Shown here piece after piece: positions 11,879 through 23,845 of a stretch of DNA of 64,000 bases; position 1 is the stretch's first letter; every line of letters starts with the position of its first letter. Location: NCBI GenBank assembly GCA_944474755.1, contig OX104124.1, positions 21,054,452 through 21,118,451 of the forward strand, read 5' to 3'. Source of the stretch: Limnoperna fortunei (Eukaryota > Mollusca > Bivalvia > Mytilida > Modiolidae). The notes beneath the pieces were generated by a model. The model was not told the DNA's origin, searched no databases, and saw nothing but the letters and a program-made list of their open reading frames with translations. The position numbers and the translations under genes are program-made.

Positions 11879-13355
11879 TTAGCAATAAACATCTAGCCAT
11901 TTATTATATAATAAGTGTGGCTTTAAACTACGTATAAAATGTATTTCCTTTTCATCACGCAGAGATTGTTCGTCTTCCAAACCTTTATATAAAGGGAAAA
12001 TGTTAAATTTTCCGTGTGAATATCTGTGCAAATGTTTGTTCACTTTCATGAAGCGTAGTTCTTCTTTTGACGTTTGTTGACGATGCAAAATCATTCTTTT
12101 CCTAAATTCATTTTTAGTTTGTCCAATATAGAATTTGTAACATTTTGCACAAATAATTGAAAATATAACATTTTTAGTTTTACAAGACATATTATGTTTC
12201 AAGGTTAAAAGTTATCAAAGGTCCTTCTAATAAACTGTCTTCTGCAGTATATTCTTTTGTTCCAGTATATATTTCATCGTCTTGCTATGCTTTAAAATAG
12301 GTTCACATCCTTTAATTAATGGGAAAATATTTATATTTCTAGGATTATGTCTACACACAAACGGTACAAAAGTACTTGTGTCATTTTTAACTTCTCGCTT
12401 TTCGTAACTCCTCGGACCTTTCAGGGGTAGGACCACCATTGTTTATCGCCTCTTCGGCTATATAAAATTAGTTGATTTTGAATTTTTCTGAACATTTGAC
12501 CTTTGTTTCAAATAAAGAAATATTCCTGTCACATGACAACATGTAATTCCTAAGTATTCTCTCAAAATTTCAGCACAACTTTCATTGCATATAAGAAAGA
12601 ACGATCAACCGGAAGTCAACTCACTCAAAAAATCTACTTTCACTTTTAAATTCAGACCCAAAATAGTGCATGTCATCCAAAGACTCACATAATTTTTATC
12701 TTTAGTACACATCAGTTCGATACTATCCTCTTGTTTCCTGAATAATTCAGCCTTCCAAAAATACCAAGTTTGTTCCAATAACTATAATGGTTCAAAAGTT
12801 ATAATTATAACATTGAGCAGTTATTTTTAAATAGCACTATGTTTACGTACAACCCCGGGACTGGTTCCCGGTATTTAGTGGTCCTACACCTTCAATTTGG
12901 CTTGTAATATACCGTTTTGTATTAGATTATGTGGGTAGTGTTGATTATTCAAATAACAATAGAGTTCATGCAATCTGTGTTCTAGTTGTAAAGGATCTTT
13001 CACAAATGAAACTATTCTGGATGCGAGGTTATACGGAATAGTAGTTTTCACAAGCTTAGGATGATATGAATGATAATCAAGATACATATGAGTGTCAGTC
13101 GGTTTACAATACAGATCTGTTGAAATTTGATTTCCTTTTAGTAAAACAAGAATATCTAGAAATGGAATTTGTTTGTTGTTTTCCTTCATAGTTAAATGAA
13201 TGCTTGGAAGTAGATTATTTAAAATATCTTAAAAAAACTATTGGTACTAACATTGTATGATGAATTCCATATTAAAAAGCAATCATCTAAAAATCGTTTC
13301 CAGTTGTCTTGAATATATGCTGAGAAATCCAATCATTATCTATTTTCCAGAATAT
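11879..13355 (-). pseudogene. Penelope-like element remnant: RT palm/thumb plus GIY-YIG endonuclease
   Basis: Minus-strand fragments in order: an FLDDCFLIWN-type catalytic RT motif (about 13270-13305), the post-catalytic block IPFLDILVLL...TDLYCKPTDTHMYLDYHSYHP (12884-13189), a linker piece (12227-12439), and a GIY-YIG-type module (11879-12202) with CAKCYKFYIGQT and a downstream RMILHRQ helix. RT followed by GIY-YIG is the diagnostic Penelope-like arrangement; the RT copies RNA and the endonuclease nicks target DNA. The pieces lie in different frames with about 440 bp of extra or decayed sequence at 12443-12883. The 5' half of the RT is missing, cut off where the Tc1 element starts. It is not functional as it stands. 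No hammerhead core was found within this remnant. Confidence 0.8.
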
Positions 13356-13359
13356 AATA

Positions 13360-14640
13360 TACACCTCGCCATAAGTTAAGCAACACCCTATTATTTTTCC
13401 AGGGATTCATTTAAAATTTTATATATTTTAATATTTTTAAAGAAATGACTATTTATTGAACATTAATGACAAATGCAACATACAAACCACATGTTTAGAG
13501 CCGCTTTATTTATTGCTTGATGAAAACATGTTCAAAGCAAAATATCAAAAAACAGTGCAAATATCATTTTCATTGGTCAAAAAGTAAGCTTGATTGCATA
13601 CTTCAATTTCATGAAATTAAAGTAAACTCAATATCACAGGTGAACGTTCAGGGAAAGAAAATTCACTTTGAAATGTGTTTTACGCAAACCTACTGAGTAC
13701 TCTCAGTAAGTCGGGTAACCACCACTCTTCCGGTACAGTTGATGAGCTCTTCTCCTCATGCTGTTGACTAAACGACGAAGTGTAGCTTGTGGTAAATTCG
13801 GCCATTCATTTTGAATGGCAACACGTAGTTCTTGGCCATTTTGACAAGTAGGTGTTCGGTTATTGATTTTATGACCAATTATATCCCACAAATGTTCAAT
13901 TGGATTCATATCCGGTGACATGAACGACCATGGAAGATGCCCAATAGCTTCCATTTCGATAACATCACGTACAATTGCAGCTCGTTAAGGTCTTGCGTTG
14001 TCATCCATAAAGATGGATCTGTTACCATGTGCATGATTGTCAAAATATGGCACAATAATAGCGTTAATGACGCCTTTCGATATTTCTCTGATGTCATTGT
14101 CCCATCAACCACATACAGATTCAGTTTACAGTCGTATGAAAAGCCTCCCTACACTGTAACAACCCTCACCGCCAAACGCTGTAGTGCCTGGGATGTTGTT
14201 CTGGTTCTAAGCAGTGCCTCGTTGTCTCCAAACGCTCATGAGCCCATCGATGCTTGGCGATGTCTCTGTGTCAACAGTGGACGTTTCAATGGACGACGAG
14301 CTCTCGACCTTGCATTGTTTAGGCGCATGTTAGCTGTTTGAACGGCGACTCTGGTTGAAATATTCCAAACGTCACGAAGATATCTTGCCGTGGCAAACGT
14401 TGGCGTTTGGCTACACGAACGAGTGCACTATACTCCCTTTCAGATGTTTTTGGTTGTCGACCTGACCAAGAACGTTCCTGTATAGTTCCATCATCTCGAT
14501 GACGTTTCTGTAGCCGGGATACAATACTAAAGTGAATGCCAAAGTGTTGTGCTATCTGACGCAAGCTCTGTCCACTATTACGCACTCCGGCGATCTGCCA
14601 CCTCACAGCTTCACTAAATTCCCGTTGTTAAAAACAAACT
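13360..14640 (-). pseudogene. Tc1/mariner transposase, frameshifted remnant
   Basis: The N-terminal fragment (14319-14606, minus) carries a paired-like helix-turn-helix (SGQSLRQIAQHFGIHFSIVSR) and a GRQPKTSERE linker typical of Tc1-like transposases. The C-terminal fragment (13703-13954) has SPDMNPIEHLWD, containing the third catalytic acidic residue, and a normal C-terminus. The middle with the second catalytic Asp is split into other frames. A terminal sequence ACACCTCGCCATAAGTTAAG begins at about 13361 next to a TA-rich target. I could not find its inverted partner on the N-terminal side, so that end is truncated. Usual Tc1 proteins are about 340 aa in one frame, so this copy is dead. Confidence 0.85.
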
Positions 14641-14984
14641 GAATTTGCTATTTAAAGATTTACCAGAGGAGTTAATTAAAGTAACTTTCCAGTGCTCGAA
14701 TGATTGCTTTTGTACATAAATAACACAAAGTTAATATTCATTTAGATTTTTGAACTTATAAAATAATTATTGAAATAAAAAACGTTATGTTCTAAAACAA
14801 CGCTAAGCGCGTTAATTATGAATGTTTTTCAAAGCGTTTATCAATGGAGTGGTTGTTTCTGTCCATATACTATTTCCATATATAAATTATAGTGCTATAT
14901 ACATAAAAACTATGATAACTAAATAAATAAATAATTGTTCGTTTGTGTGATTGTTTGTGTGCTTATTGTTGCGTTTGTTTATAT

Positions 14985-15045
14985 CTGGATTTGTAACTGT
15001 CCCTTGACTTTTGACTCTTGTTCGTTGCTATTTTTCTTACATACA
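14985..15045 (-). repeat. Solo 3' tail of the RT element seen at 8.25 kb
   Basis: The minus-strand sequence around AACAAGAGTCAAAAGTCAAGG, followed by a CAGTTACAAATCCAGATAT block, closely resembles plus-strand 8257-8300. It therefore looks like a tail-only relic of the same element family. Confidence 0.5.
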
Positions 15046-15163
15046 TAAATATAATATAATGATAAACTTGTGTAAACCTTAATCATTTATCAATTCCTTC
15101 AAATGCTTTTCAATGAACAATATCGTCCCACTTATACTAATTGCCGCACTTCAGTTGCCAACG

Positions 15164-15592
15164 TCACTGAGATACGTACACCCCATCTTTACTTAGCACA
15201 CTAATCTTTGGAACATTTAAACCTCTGTGTCTCCAAAAATGTAACAGTCCGACAGAGAAGGGTTGAGCAAGATAGATATTTAGCTCATCCACTTTCTTGT
15301 TGTAATCATTAATTGTCAGACCTCTCCTCATTAAAACGTTTCGTCTATAGAACAGCCGGCCCACCGCAACTTTTTTGCAATCTAGTTTAATAACAACCTC
15401 ATAGAAAAGTTGAATCGATAAGGCTACATGCGACACCGATTTGTGAGGATCATTAATGTCGTTTGAAGAATTTGAACAATTGTTATGTGAGGCTGATACT
15501 TGTAAAGCTCTAACAAATGTTGATAAAGGGACGACACGTATCTGACCGCCACTAATTCCTCTTAACATAACTTCATGTTGTGCTAATTGCAT
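15164..15592 (-). CDS. SGNH/GDSL-like hydrolase C-terminal fragment, possibly element-derived
   Basis: A 142-codon minus-strand ORF, longer than expected by chance in this AT-rich DNA. The C-terminal half has an arrangement seen in short SGNH-hydrolase-like proteins common in invertebrate repeats: a VVIKLDCKKVAVGRLFYRR strand-turn, YNKKVDELNIYLA helix, FWRHRG, then KDGVYVSQ. The last block aligns with the family's DGxHLN motif, where the catalytic His is expected. Here the residue is Tyr, so catalysis is doubtful. No N-terminal GDS block is seen, so the gene is partial. The ORF ends close to the RT-tail relic at 15.0 kb, hinting at transposon origin. Assignment rests on motif memory only. Confidence 0.4.
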   Translation of the reverse strand: MQLAQHEVMLRGISGGQIRVVPLSTFVRALQVSASHNNCSNSSNDINDPHKSVSHVALSIQLFYEVVIKLDCKKVAVGRLFYRRNVLMRRGLTINDYNKKVDELNIYLAQPFSVGLLHFWRHRGLNVPKISVLSKDGVYVSQ

Positions 15593-15599
15593 ATCATAT

Positions 15600-16120
15600 T
15601 GTGCCTCTATCTATAGGTTCAGCCTTTCAACATGAGAAATGCCAATAATTTTTATTACATATATAGAATTTTGCGTGTCTTTGATTGGTCTAAAAACATC
15701 TTTTGGGTCACTATAAATCGCAACAGTACTAAAATTACATAAAATGTGTGTACGCTGCATGATTCCGCTGCATTGTAGTCAAGTGGAATACGATATCGAC
15801 CTGGTTTTTATGTTTAAGCCAATAAGAATAGCTGTCGTAACAAAGTCATTCGTCCAATCAAATCGATTGTATTAATTGTACATCGTGCGTGTCAACAACA
15901 AATGGGAGAAACACCGGCTATGCGATATGTTTGATTCATTTATACTCTTCTCGATATTTGAAACTGAAATTGCAGAATTACCAGCAAATCGATATCAAAA
16001 TGCAGTATTAAATAAAAGAAATATTTAGGGTAACAACAATTATAAAATGTAAGCAGGGGCTCCAGTAGAAAAGGCATCCTACGTTTTTTTCTTTATCAAG
16101 GAAATGGTGGTTTTATTCAT
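15600..16120. other. No gene seen
   Basis: AT-rich intergenic DNA, no recognisable content. Confidence 0.4.
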
Positions 16121-16130
16121 GTAATAAAAC

Positions 16131-16271
16131 AATTAATCACTTTGATATACGGTCGCTATCAGCATTGATCAGCCCTCAAAAATGTATATTCACCTCGACT
16201 AGCGGCTCGGTGAATATTACATTTTCTCTGGCTGATAAATCCTGATAGTGACCTATATCAAAGTCATTAAT
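16131..16271. mobile_element. Foldback MITE (palindrome)
   Basis: Arms TTAATCACTTTGATATACGG (from about 16133) and its diverged reverse complement (about 16241-16269) enclose a second nested palindrome around CACCTCGACTAGCGGCTCGGTG. Likely a short hairpin MITE; superfamily unknown. Confidence 0.65.
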
Positions 16272-17312
16272 TATATAATATTAGTATGATAGAAAAGTCG
16301 TGCAAAAATTCTATTTAAACGATTAACCTTATAACGCTATTTATATAGCACGGGTCAGATCAAAGGTCGCGTACTGCTGTTGTGATCATCCAGCCGTGAC
16401 GACCGTCTACATGCGCCTACAGTTATCTAATAACACCCCAGCAAACACATGACGTAAATCTAACGTTGGTTATAAGTTGTGAGAATGTCGGATCTGACGT
16501 TATTTTTCTAAAACGAAAATGCAACGTTGTTGTTACGTCTTTAATTCGTAATTAAGCACGTTTAACTGACGTTCTTAAAATGTTGTGAAAAATAGCAACA
16601 TTTGTATAACATTGTGTAGACGTTCTTAAATCACGTAAAACATAACGTTAATTCAACAAGTTTTACTACATGAACTTGAGTCCTGTAAGCGCCTATCGTT
16701 TTATTAAAAACAAGAATGAATAGTACTGCGTGTATAAAAGGCAGTAATATTTTAGACCTATTCATGTCATAAATGTCAGTTGAAAGCACACACTGGCTGC
16801 TCACTCTGCAAATGTAAGACCTCGACGATAGGTCAGAGTGCGGAAACGCTCCTACCAATGTGGGGTACTGGAGTAGGCCAACGTTACGTCTGAGCAGCCC
16901 GGCCGCAAGTAGGGCATATGCTGCCGAGTTCTTCGACTAGGTATCCCGAAGGCCGTGTTTCGACAAACCCACCATGGTGGAGTCCATGGACTACTAACAA
17001 CTAACAACCGTCCGACCGAGAGTATTTATTTTATAAGTGTAGGACGTTCACAACCCCCAAGAAGAAGAAAACCTATTCATTCGGGTCTTAGAATGCATTT
17101 ATAGTGGATCTTATTTCGTGAAATATGTCCTTAACGCATTTCAGCCAGTCGATATTTTCTTATGTGCATTTATACCCCAAACTGAAATATTTTGTAAACA
17201 TCGCTTATACAGAAAATAATCAGGTTCCTATTATTCTTGTTTCATTTTTGCACATATTAAGATTGTATATATAGGAAAATCATATAAATGATTTATATTT
17301 TTTTATCGTACA

Positions 17313-17863
17313 GCTCAAGCTGCTTACTGCTCTGGGAGGTAGCTCTGGTTGGGACTTTATACGGCGAATGATGAAGACAACTGGCAGCAATGCATTATGG
17401 TCTGACTTCAGTTGAAGAGGACAAAAAAGGGAAAGCTGCCATTACTGAATATTTCTGTGTGCTGTCGGATGATGTAACGTAAGTTATTTTGCTAAATCAT
17501 TGTATTATAAGTAATAATCAATCAACACAAGATTGTTACGTGTTACATGATACATAATTGTATACAGAGATGCTTATATGAAAGGAAGAGCAAAAATGTA
17601 TTTTGTCAACACTTTTAAATAATAATTATTTGGTATAATATGAAACTGTTAACCCTGATCAATCTTTGCAAATGACCAATTTATCGAAGTGCAACTACTG
17701 TTAACCAGATGACAAAATATACCGAAAGATTTATTAATTTTCTTCTTCTTCAGGGGCATACAGAAAAACTCATCCGTCAGCCACAGAAATGGATGCAGAG
17801 GAGATAAGGGAATGCATTAAACATGCCCCTAATAGTCAAGGGGATCCAGATATAAAGTAATTT
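17313..17863 (+). pseudogene. DUF4806-like exon relics
   Basis: Exon-like piece one (about 17313-17480) reads LKLLTALGGSSGWDFIRRMM, followed by a decayed region where family members have a conserved FNWxGxxGK segment. This resembles the DUF4806 fold found in invertebrate proteins often linked to transposons. A stop codon interrupts it. Piece two (about 17752-17860), after a pyrimidine-rich tract ending in CAG, reads as a hydrophilic C-terminal tail (THPSATEMDAEEIRECIK) and then a stop. The order, spacing and a GTAAGTT-like donor at about 17478 suggest an intron between them. Function of the family is unknown. Recognition is by eye only. Confidence 0.35.
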
Positions 17864-17944
17864 TTATAATTGCTAACTTAGGGAAAACCAAATAATACTG
17901 TATTCAGAACACAGATTGTCTCAAAACATTTCAGATTATGTTAG

Positions 17945-18187
17945 TTTTTTTTTTAATTGCAGCTGACGCAACTTTCAGCAATTGTTTAGCTGTATCATGA
18001 CGTCCGGGTTTTATTGCGGGAGTAAAAAAATGGTAAAAAGTCCGAACAACCCTCAATCCTTGTCAATTAAGTTTTGTATTCGAGCACACCCTGCCGTCGT
18101 AAGGCGCGATCCCGCGACCGCAGCGTTAACAGACACGTGGTCAATAGAAAATAACTAACTACCATAACCACGCGGCCACCGACGCCT
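17945..18187 (-). mobile_element. tRNA-derived SINE, diverged copy
   Basis: Minus-strand copy of the main SINE family: tRNA-like head with TGGCCGCGTGG-type A-box at its right end, body words CAATTAAG, GCCGTCG and CTGTATCATGACGTCC. It has no clean tail. Nested inside the 16.4-19.5 kb element. Confidence 0.65.
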
Positions 18188-18316
18188 TCGTTTCAAAATA
18201 TTAGCGTACAGAGACTCATTGATGTAAAAACTTTAAACATTTTTGTAGGTCTTTACACAAACTTCAAACTTGACCACTGCTACCGTGCCGGCACTTATAA
18301 AGAATGCTTAATGTAA

Positions 18317-18318
18317 AT

Positions 18319-18369
<51 letters not shown>

Positions 18370-18436
18370 TTTTAATTAATTAATTAATTAATTAATTAAT
18401 TAATTAATTAATTAATTAATTAATTAATTAATTAAT

Positions 18437-18491
<55 letters not shown>

Positions 18492-18516
18492 TTCATTTAT
18501 TTATTTATTTATTCAT

Positions 18517-18555
<39 letters not shown>

Positions 18556-18557
18556 TT
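18317..18557. repeat. Compound tetranucleotide tract (TTTA)n-(TTAA)n-(TTTA)n
   Basis: About 240 bp of pure tetranucleotide repeats: TTTA units, a central block of AATT/TTAA units (about 18373-18436), then TTTA again with two TTCA interruptions. The symmetrical layout suggests slippage around an initial change of repeat unit. Confidence 0.97.
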
Positions 18558-19473
18558 CCAGACAGCAAGTATGTGGAACTGTATTGTAGAACTCGGCAAA
18601 AACATTTAAAAAGTTAATGTATATTACAAAATCCTAAGATTCGATGTCATTTAGATCTGTGTTGTGAATAAACTGCTATTGTATTTTTTGCTCCCTCTAC
18701 AACACTTATTGTTATTTATTTACTTTATGTATTGACTGTAACTAATTGTTGAACATATGTTTTAATATTTATTGCCTTTGTGTGTTTTAATTAATGTAGC
18801 TGTATTTGTGTCTGTATGTATTTATGTCTTAAACCAACTACTGTTTATATTTTCTGTGTGTCCTCTTTTACACATGTGGGTCAGAGGCTTAATTAACTGT
18901 TTTGTCTTGTAATATTTAAACAATAAACATAGGAAACTAATTTATTTTTCTAATTTAATTATATAAGTATTTTTATTGGTTTTTCCTTTAACAATGATCT
19001 TTTGTATTTCACCCTACTATGTATTTTGTGGAGCCAGCAGCAGAGCTTGCATTTGTTTTTACGTTGGCTATTAGAGATGTATTTTTGTGGTTAATAAATA
19101 TCTTTCGAGTGGAAAACGGAACAGTACCTTTCAGGTAGACATTTTTTTTTCATATATACAACAATTGCTTCTTTTAGGTACGTTAGAAAAACGTTTGTAG
19201 AACGTGTTACGTGTTATTTCTAATGTTGTGACAACGTTTATAGAACATCTTCGTCAAAATCATACGTAGTCTTAATGTCGGTTGTACGTCACGATTTTTT
19301 CATGACGTTTGGGGAATGTCTGTTAAACGTCGTAAATTGGTTGAAAAAAACCTTTAAGCGACGTTAAGGAAACTATCCATTTTTTCCGTAAAAATAACGT
19401 TATAAAGTAACGTTACTGCAACCAAAAACTTACATTTCGACGACGTTTCTGCGACGTAAAATTGTTTGCTGGG

Positions 19474-21365
19474 ACTAGAGGCACTTAAAATTATTTCAAT
19501 TGTATAAAACTACAGTGCAGAAATCCATAATATTACTATTTATAAATAATATCAGTAATAGCGATATAACCTTTCGTACACAGATGAAGATTATAAATAA
19601 ATAACTCGTCTTAAAAACCGAGATTACGTAATTATCTAATTATCTGTCTCGCTAAATAATAATCCACGAGAAACACTGAAGTCAGTCTAACATGAAATAT
19701 AAATATGTCAAATATATGTTCCCAAATCACAAAAAATAATAGACTGTTAATAATAAAAAAATCGATAGAAAATATAGCATGAAACATAACGATATGATCG
19801 CATGGTTACGTCAGAAAAATAATCCAGAGGAAATACTGTAGCGAAATATATCCCACGAACAATACTGTAATTATAGGTTATTTACGTTTTTTGAAACGAG
19901 ATGCGTTTTCTCGTTCATATCTCATCGAATGGCGACAGCCCTGAGATGAGATGACGAGAAAATGCATCGAGTTTCATAAAACGTAAATAATCTGTTTATC
20001 TCTGTTTTGTAACATTGTGACGTCACAGTATTACTTAACGACGTCTTGACAGCGAGCTGAGATGGGCCCATCTCAAGCTAGTAGAGTGAGATGGAATAAT
20101 ATCGCACACAAAGATCAAAGGAAAATACTGCAAAATAGCGATAACAAAATATATCACACGAAAAATACTATAGCGAAATATATCCCACGAAAAATACTGA
20201 ACGCAATGGTGTGTTCCCTGAACGCCTACTGGATAAAAACAACACCTCATTAGGTAGGGGGATTAAGGGGTCTATCAAGGGGAATGACCTGTATTTACCT
20301 TGAAAATTATAATAATGTATAGTAGACATTCAGAAACTGAATTGAATAGAAAAATATCAAAGTAAAATATATAAAAGAATGGATGGTTTCAAATTAATTA
20401 AAATTAAATTTAAAAAATGACTAAAATGTTACAAAATACACATTTAACTTGTCTTCATAATGTCCAAAGCCAATTTATTAAGCTTCAAAGGAGCTTTAAA
20501 AGAAATGCATTGAGATGATGAGCTTGTACCATTACCAATTAAAAGTGTTCACATGTCAACCCTTTGAACATTGCAAACATAAATAGCATAAAAATGGGTG
20601 AAAAGTCAAAACCTCCAAACAAGGCCAGAAATATAGCCCAGCACACTGGTAGAGGGGATGATTTATTGACTATAAAGACAAAGAAAAACATTGTAGAAAG
20701 TTCCTAAGAAATACACAGACACAGCACAGGGAATCATATTGCAATAGCTTAAATAGCAATACCAAAGTAAATGAAGTATGTTTCTGTGTAAATAAGATGT
20801 TGGGTAAATCTCTGGGAAAAAAAAGAAATACCTGATTTAATTGCAAATCGTATACATTTAGAAACCCCTATAGAAAGCCATATCTGATTCTAACAACAGT
20901 TCTACTTGTAAGGATAAACTATGTTATAATATGTTCAAGCACTTGTCAAATAACGTTAAAGGAACGTTACCAGACAGGCATCATTGACTTATTGACTTGC
21001 ACCGACTCAGCATCAAGCTCCTCCATCTCGAATAAGTGACAAAATGACTCTGTGTTTAGTTTAGTGCTCTGTTTTGTTTTTACTTAATTATTATTATTAC
21101 ATTATTAGAAGTATAGTGCTATATCATGAAATAGATGTAATGAATTAAATTTAATTTAATAAAATGTATGATTAAAGTATTTTCTTTTTAAATTGAATTT
21201 GTTTTCAACCTTACATTTGTCTCCTACAATATTCCAACTATAAAAAACATAAAAGCACAAAAACGTACATGTATATAAATTTCACAAGTGAAAAATTCCA
21301 AATTATTCAAATATGTAATAACCTATATTATATTATGAAATTTCTAATACTTTTATTATATATAT
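19474..21365. other. Intergenic; one long palindrome, otherwise no gene seen
   Basis: Contains the hairpin listed at 19873-20000 and two direct copies of AGCGAAATATATCCCACGA (about 19841 and 20172), plus a short palindrome GAGATGGGCCCATCTC near 20057. The remainder is AT-rich with no coding or RNA signal recognised. Confidence 0.4.
19873..20000. mobile_element. Foldback MITE (palindrome)
   Basis: Arms around GTTATTTACGTTTTTTGAAACGAG... and its reverse complement ...TTTCATAAAACGTAAATAA enclose CTCATCGAATGGCGACAGCCCTGAGATGAG. Total about 130 bp, forming one hairpin. Confidence 0.65.
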
Positions 21366-21652
21366 ATATACAAGTCTAGAAGATTATGCAACGATACATA
21401 TGACGGTGTTTCTTGTCATAAATTTAGACACAGACTGACCAACGAATGGCCTTAGTCATTGAGTGTCAATATAAATAAATAACGTGAACAATCACAACAT
21501 ATTCATCTTAACTTTCTCATTTTAAATGAACCCAAAACTTTTTTAATAGTTGCTTCTCAGTCCGCTAACCGGGGACGTGCCGTGCTGTTACTTGGCTTTG
21601 CTCAAATATTCCAACAAGATGTAATCCAAATGATCAAGGTGACAAATTCATT

Positions 21653-21696
21653 ACGCCAGACGCGCGTTTCGTCTACATAAGACTCATCAGTGGCGT
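21653..21696 (-). ncRNA. Hammerhead ribozyme, array unit 1
   Basis: On the minus strand the core is complete. Stem I is ACGCCA/TGGCGT, then CTGATGA, stem II GTC-TTATGTA-GAC, then GAAA, a very short stem III (A-U, C-G closing a GCGC loop), then the cleavage triplet GTC followed by T. All core nucleotides expected for catalysis are present. The two-base-pair stem III is typical of the minimal animal type-I form, which may work better as a dimer. Confidence 0.9.
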
Positions 21697-22201
21697 TTAA
21701 CTATAAATGTTTAAGATATTCTTCATTGGGAGATGGAATAATATTTTTTTCATTGGGAGATGGAATAATATAAGTCCACTGGGATCGTGTAAATACACAA
21801 TACAGGCAGTTCAAAATATTATATAAAGGGTCTAAAAGAATGCTGCTGAACCAGTACACTTATTTAGTATCGGATCGACAAACATGACGATACAGCATAA
21901 ACAAAAAATAATAATATACAAGTCTAGAAGATTATGCAACGATACATATGACGGTGTTTCTTGTCATAAATTTAGACACAGACTGACCAACGAATGGCCT
22001 TAGTCATTGAGTGTCAATATAAATAAATAACGTGAACAATCACAACATATTCATCTTAAACTTTCTCATTTTAAATGAACCCAAAACTTTTTTAATAGTT
22101 GCTTCTCAGTCCGCTAACCGGGGACGTGCCGTGCTGTTACTTGGCTTTGCTCAAATATTCCAACAAGATGTAATCCAAATGATCAAGGTGACAAATTCAT
22201 T

Positions 22202-22245
22202 ACGCCAGACGCGCGTTTCGTCTACATAAGACTCATCAGTGGCGT
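22202..22245 (-). ncRNA. Hammerhead ribozyme, array unit 2
   Basis: Identical in core and stems to unit 1. Predicted cleavage follows GTC, releasing a 548-nt unit together with the neighbouring ribozyme. Confidence 0.9.
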
Positions 22246-22749
22246 TTAACTATAAATGTTTAAGATATTCTTCATTGGGAGATGGAATAATATTTTTTCA
22301 TTGGGAGATGGAATAATATAAGTCCACTGGGATCGTGTAAATACACAATACAGGCAGTTCAAAATATTATATAAAGGGTCTAAAAGAATGCTGCTGAACC
22401 AGTACACTTATTTAGTATCGGATCGACAAACATGACGATACAGCATAAACAAAAAATAATAATATACAAGTCTAGAAGATTATGCAACGATACATATGAC
22501 GGTGTTTCTTGTCATAAATTTAGACACAGACTGACCAACGAATGGCCTTAGTCATTGAGTGTCAATATAAATAAATAACGTGAACAATCACAACATATTC
22601 ATCTTAAACTTTCTCATTTTAAATGAACCCAAAACTTTTTTAATAGTTGCTTCTCAGTCCGCTAACCGGGGACGTGCCGTGCTGTTACTTGGCTTTGCTC
22701 AAATATTCCAACAAGATGTAATCCAAATGATCAAGGTGACAAATTCATT

Positions 22750-22793
22750 ACGCCAGACGCGCGTTTCGTCTACATAAGACTCATCAGTGGCGT
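22750..22793 (-). ncRNA. Hammerhead ribozyme, array unit 3
   Basis: Core CTGATGA, GAAA and GTC and all three stems are intact and identical to unit 1. Confidence 0.9.
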
Positions 22794-23297
22794 TTAACTA
22801 TAAATGTTTAAGATATTCTTCATTGGGAGATGGAATAATATTTTTTTCATTGGGAGATGGAATAATATAAGTCCACTGGGATCGTGTAAATACACAATAC
22901 AGGCAGTTCAAAATATTATATAAAGGGTCTAAAAGAATGCTGCTGAACCAGTACACTTATTTAGTATCGGATCGACAAACATGACGATACAGCATAAACA
23001 AAAAATAATAATATACAAGTCTAGAAGATAATGCAACGATACATATGACGGTGTTTCTTGTCATAAATTTAGACACAGACTGACCAACGAATGGCCTTAG
23101 TCATTGAGTGTCAATATAAATAAATAACGTGAACAATCACAACATATTCATCTTAAACTTTCTCATTTTAAATGAACCCAAAACTTTTTTAATAGTTGCT
23201 TCTCAGTCGCTAACCGGGGACGTGCCGTGCTGTTACTTGGCTTTGCTCAAATATTCCAACAAGATGTAATCCAAATGATCAAGGTGACAAATTCATT

Positions 23298-23341
23298 ACG
23301 CCAGACGCGCGTTTCGTCTACATAAGACTCATCAGTGGCGT
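23298..23341 (-). ncRNA. Hammerhead ribozyme, array unit 4
   Basis: Core intact, identical to unit 1. The surrounding unit shares a single-base deletion (CAGTCGCTAACC) with unit 7, showing exchange or common origin within the array. Confidence 0.9.
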
Positions 23342-23845
23342 TTAACTATAAATGTTTAAGATATTCTTCATTGGGAGATGGAATAATATTTTTTCATTGG
23401 GAGATGGAATAATATAAGTCCACTGGGATCGTGTAAATACACAATACAGGCAGTTCAAAATATTATATAAAGGGTCTAAAAGAATGCTGCTGAACCAGTA
23501 CACTTATTTAGTATCGGATCGACAAACATGACGATACAGCATAAACAAAAAATAATAATATACAAGTCTAGAAGATTATGCAACGATACATATGACGGTG
23601 TTTCTTGTCATAAATTTAGACACAGACTGACCAACGAATGGCCTTAGTCATTGAGTGTCAATATAAATAAATAACGTGAACAATCACAACATATTCATCT
23701 TAAACTTTCTCATTTTAAATGAACCCAAAACTTTTTTAATAGTTGCTTCTCAGTCCGCTAACCAGGGACGTGCCGTGCTGTTACTTGACTTTGCTCAAAT
23801 ATTCCAACAAGATGTAATCCAAATGATCAAGGTGACAAATTCATT

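Larger units (their letters stand above)
16437..19473 (+). mobile_element. 3.0-kb TIR element with ACGTT-rich ends and a DUF4806-like gene relic
   Basis: The outer boundaries are CCCAGCAAACA (16437-16447) and its exact reverse complement TGTTTGCTGGG (ending 19473). The ~230 bp inside each end are dense in AACGTT/ACGTAA words in both orientations, like subterminal binding-site arrays. The interior shows plus-strand coding relics with splice-like borders and an AATAAA near 18930. A SINE and a TTTA/TTAA tract are nested within. No transposase DDE motif is recognised and no long target duplication is evident (at most AC on both sides), so the superfamily is open. Confidence 0.6.

Noticed and set aside
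13937..14341. 134-codon plus-strand ORF
   Set aside because: Antisense of the Tc1 transposase remnant; no independent domain.
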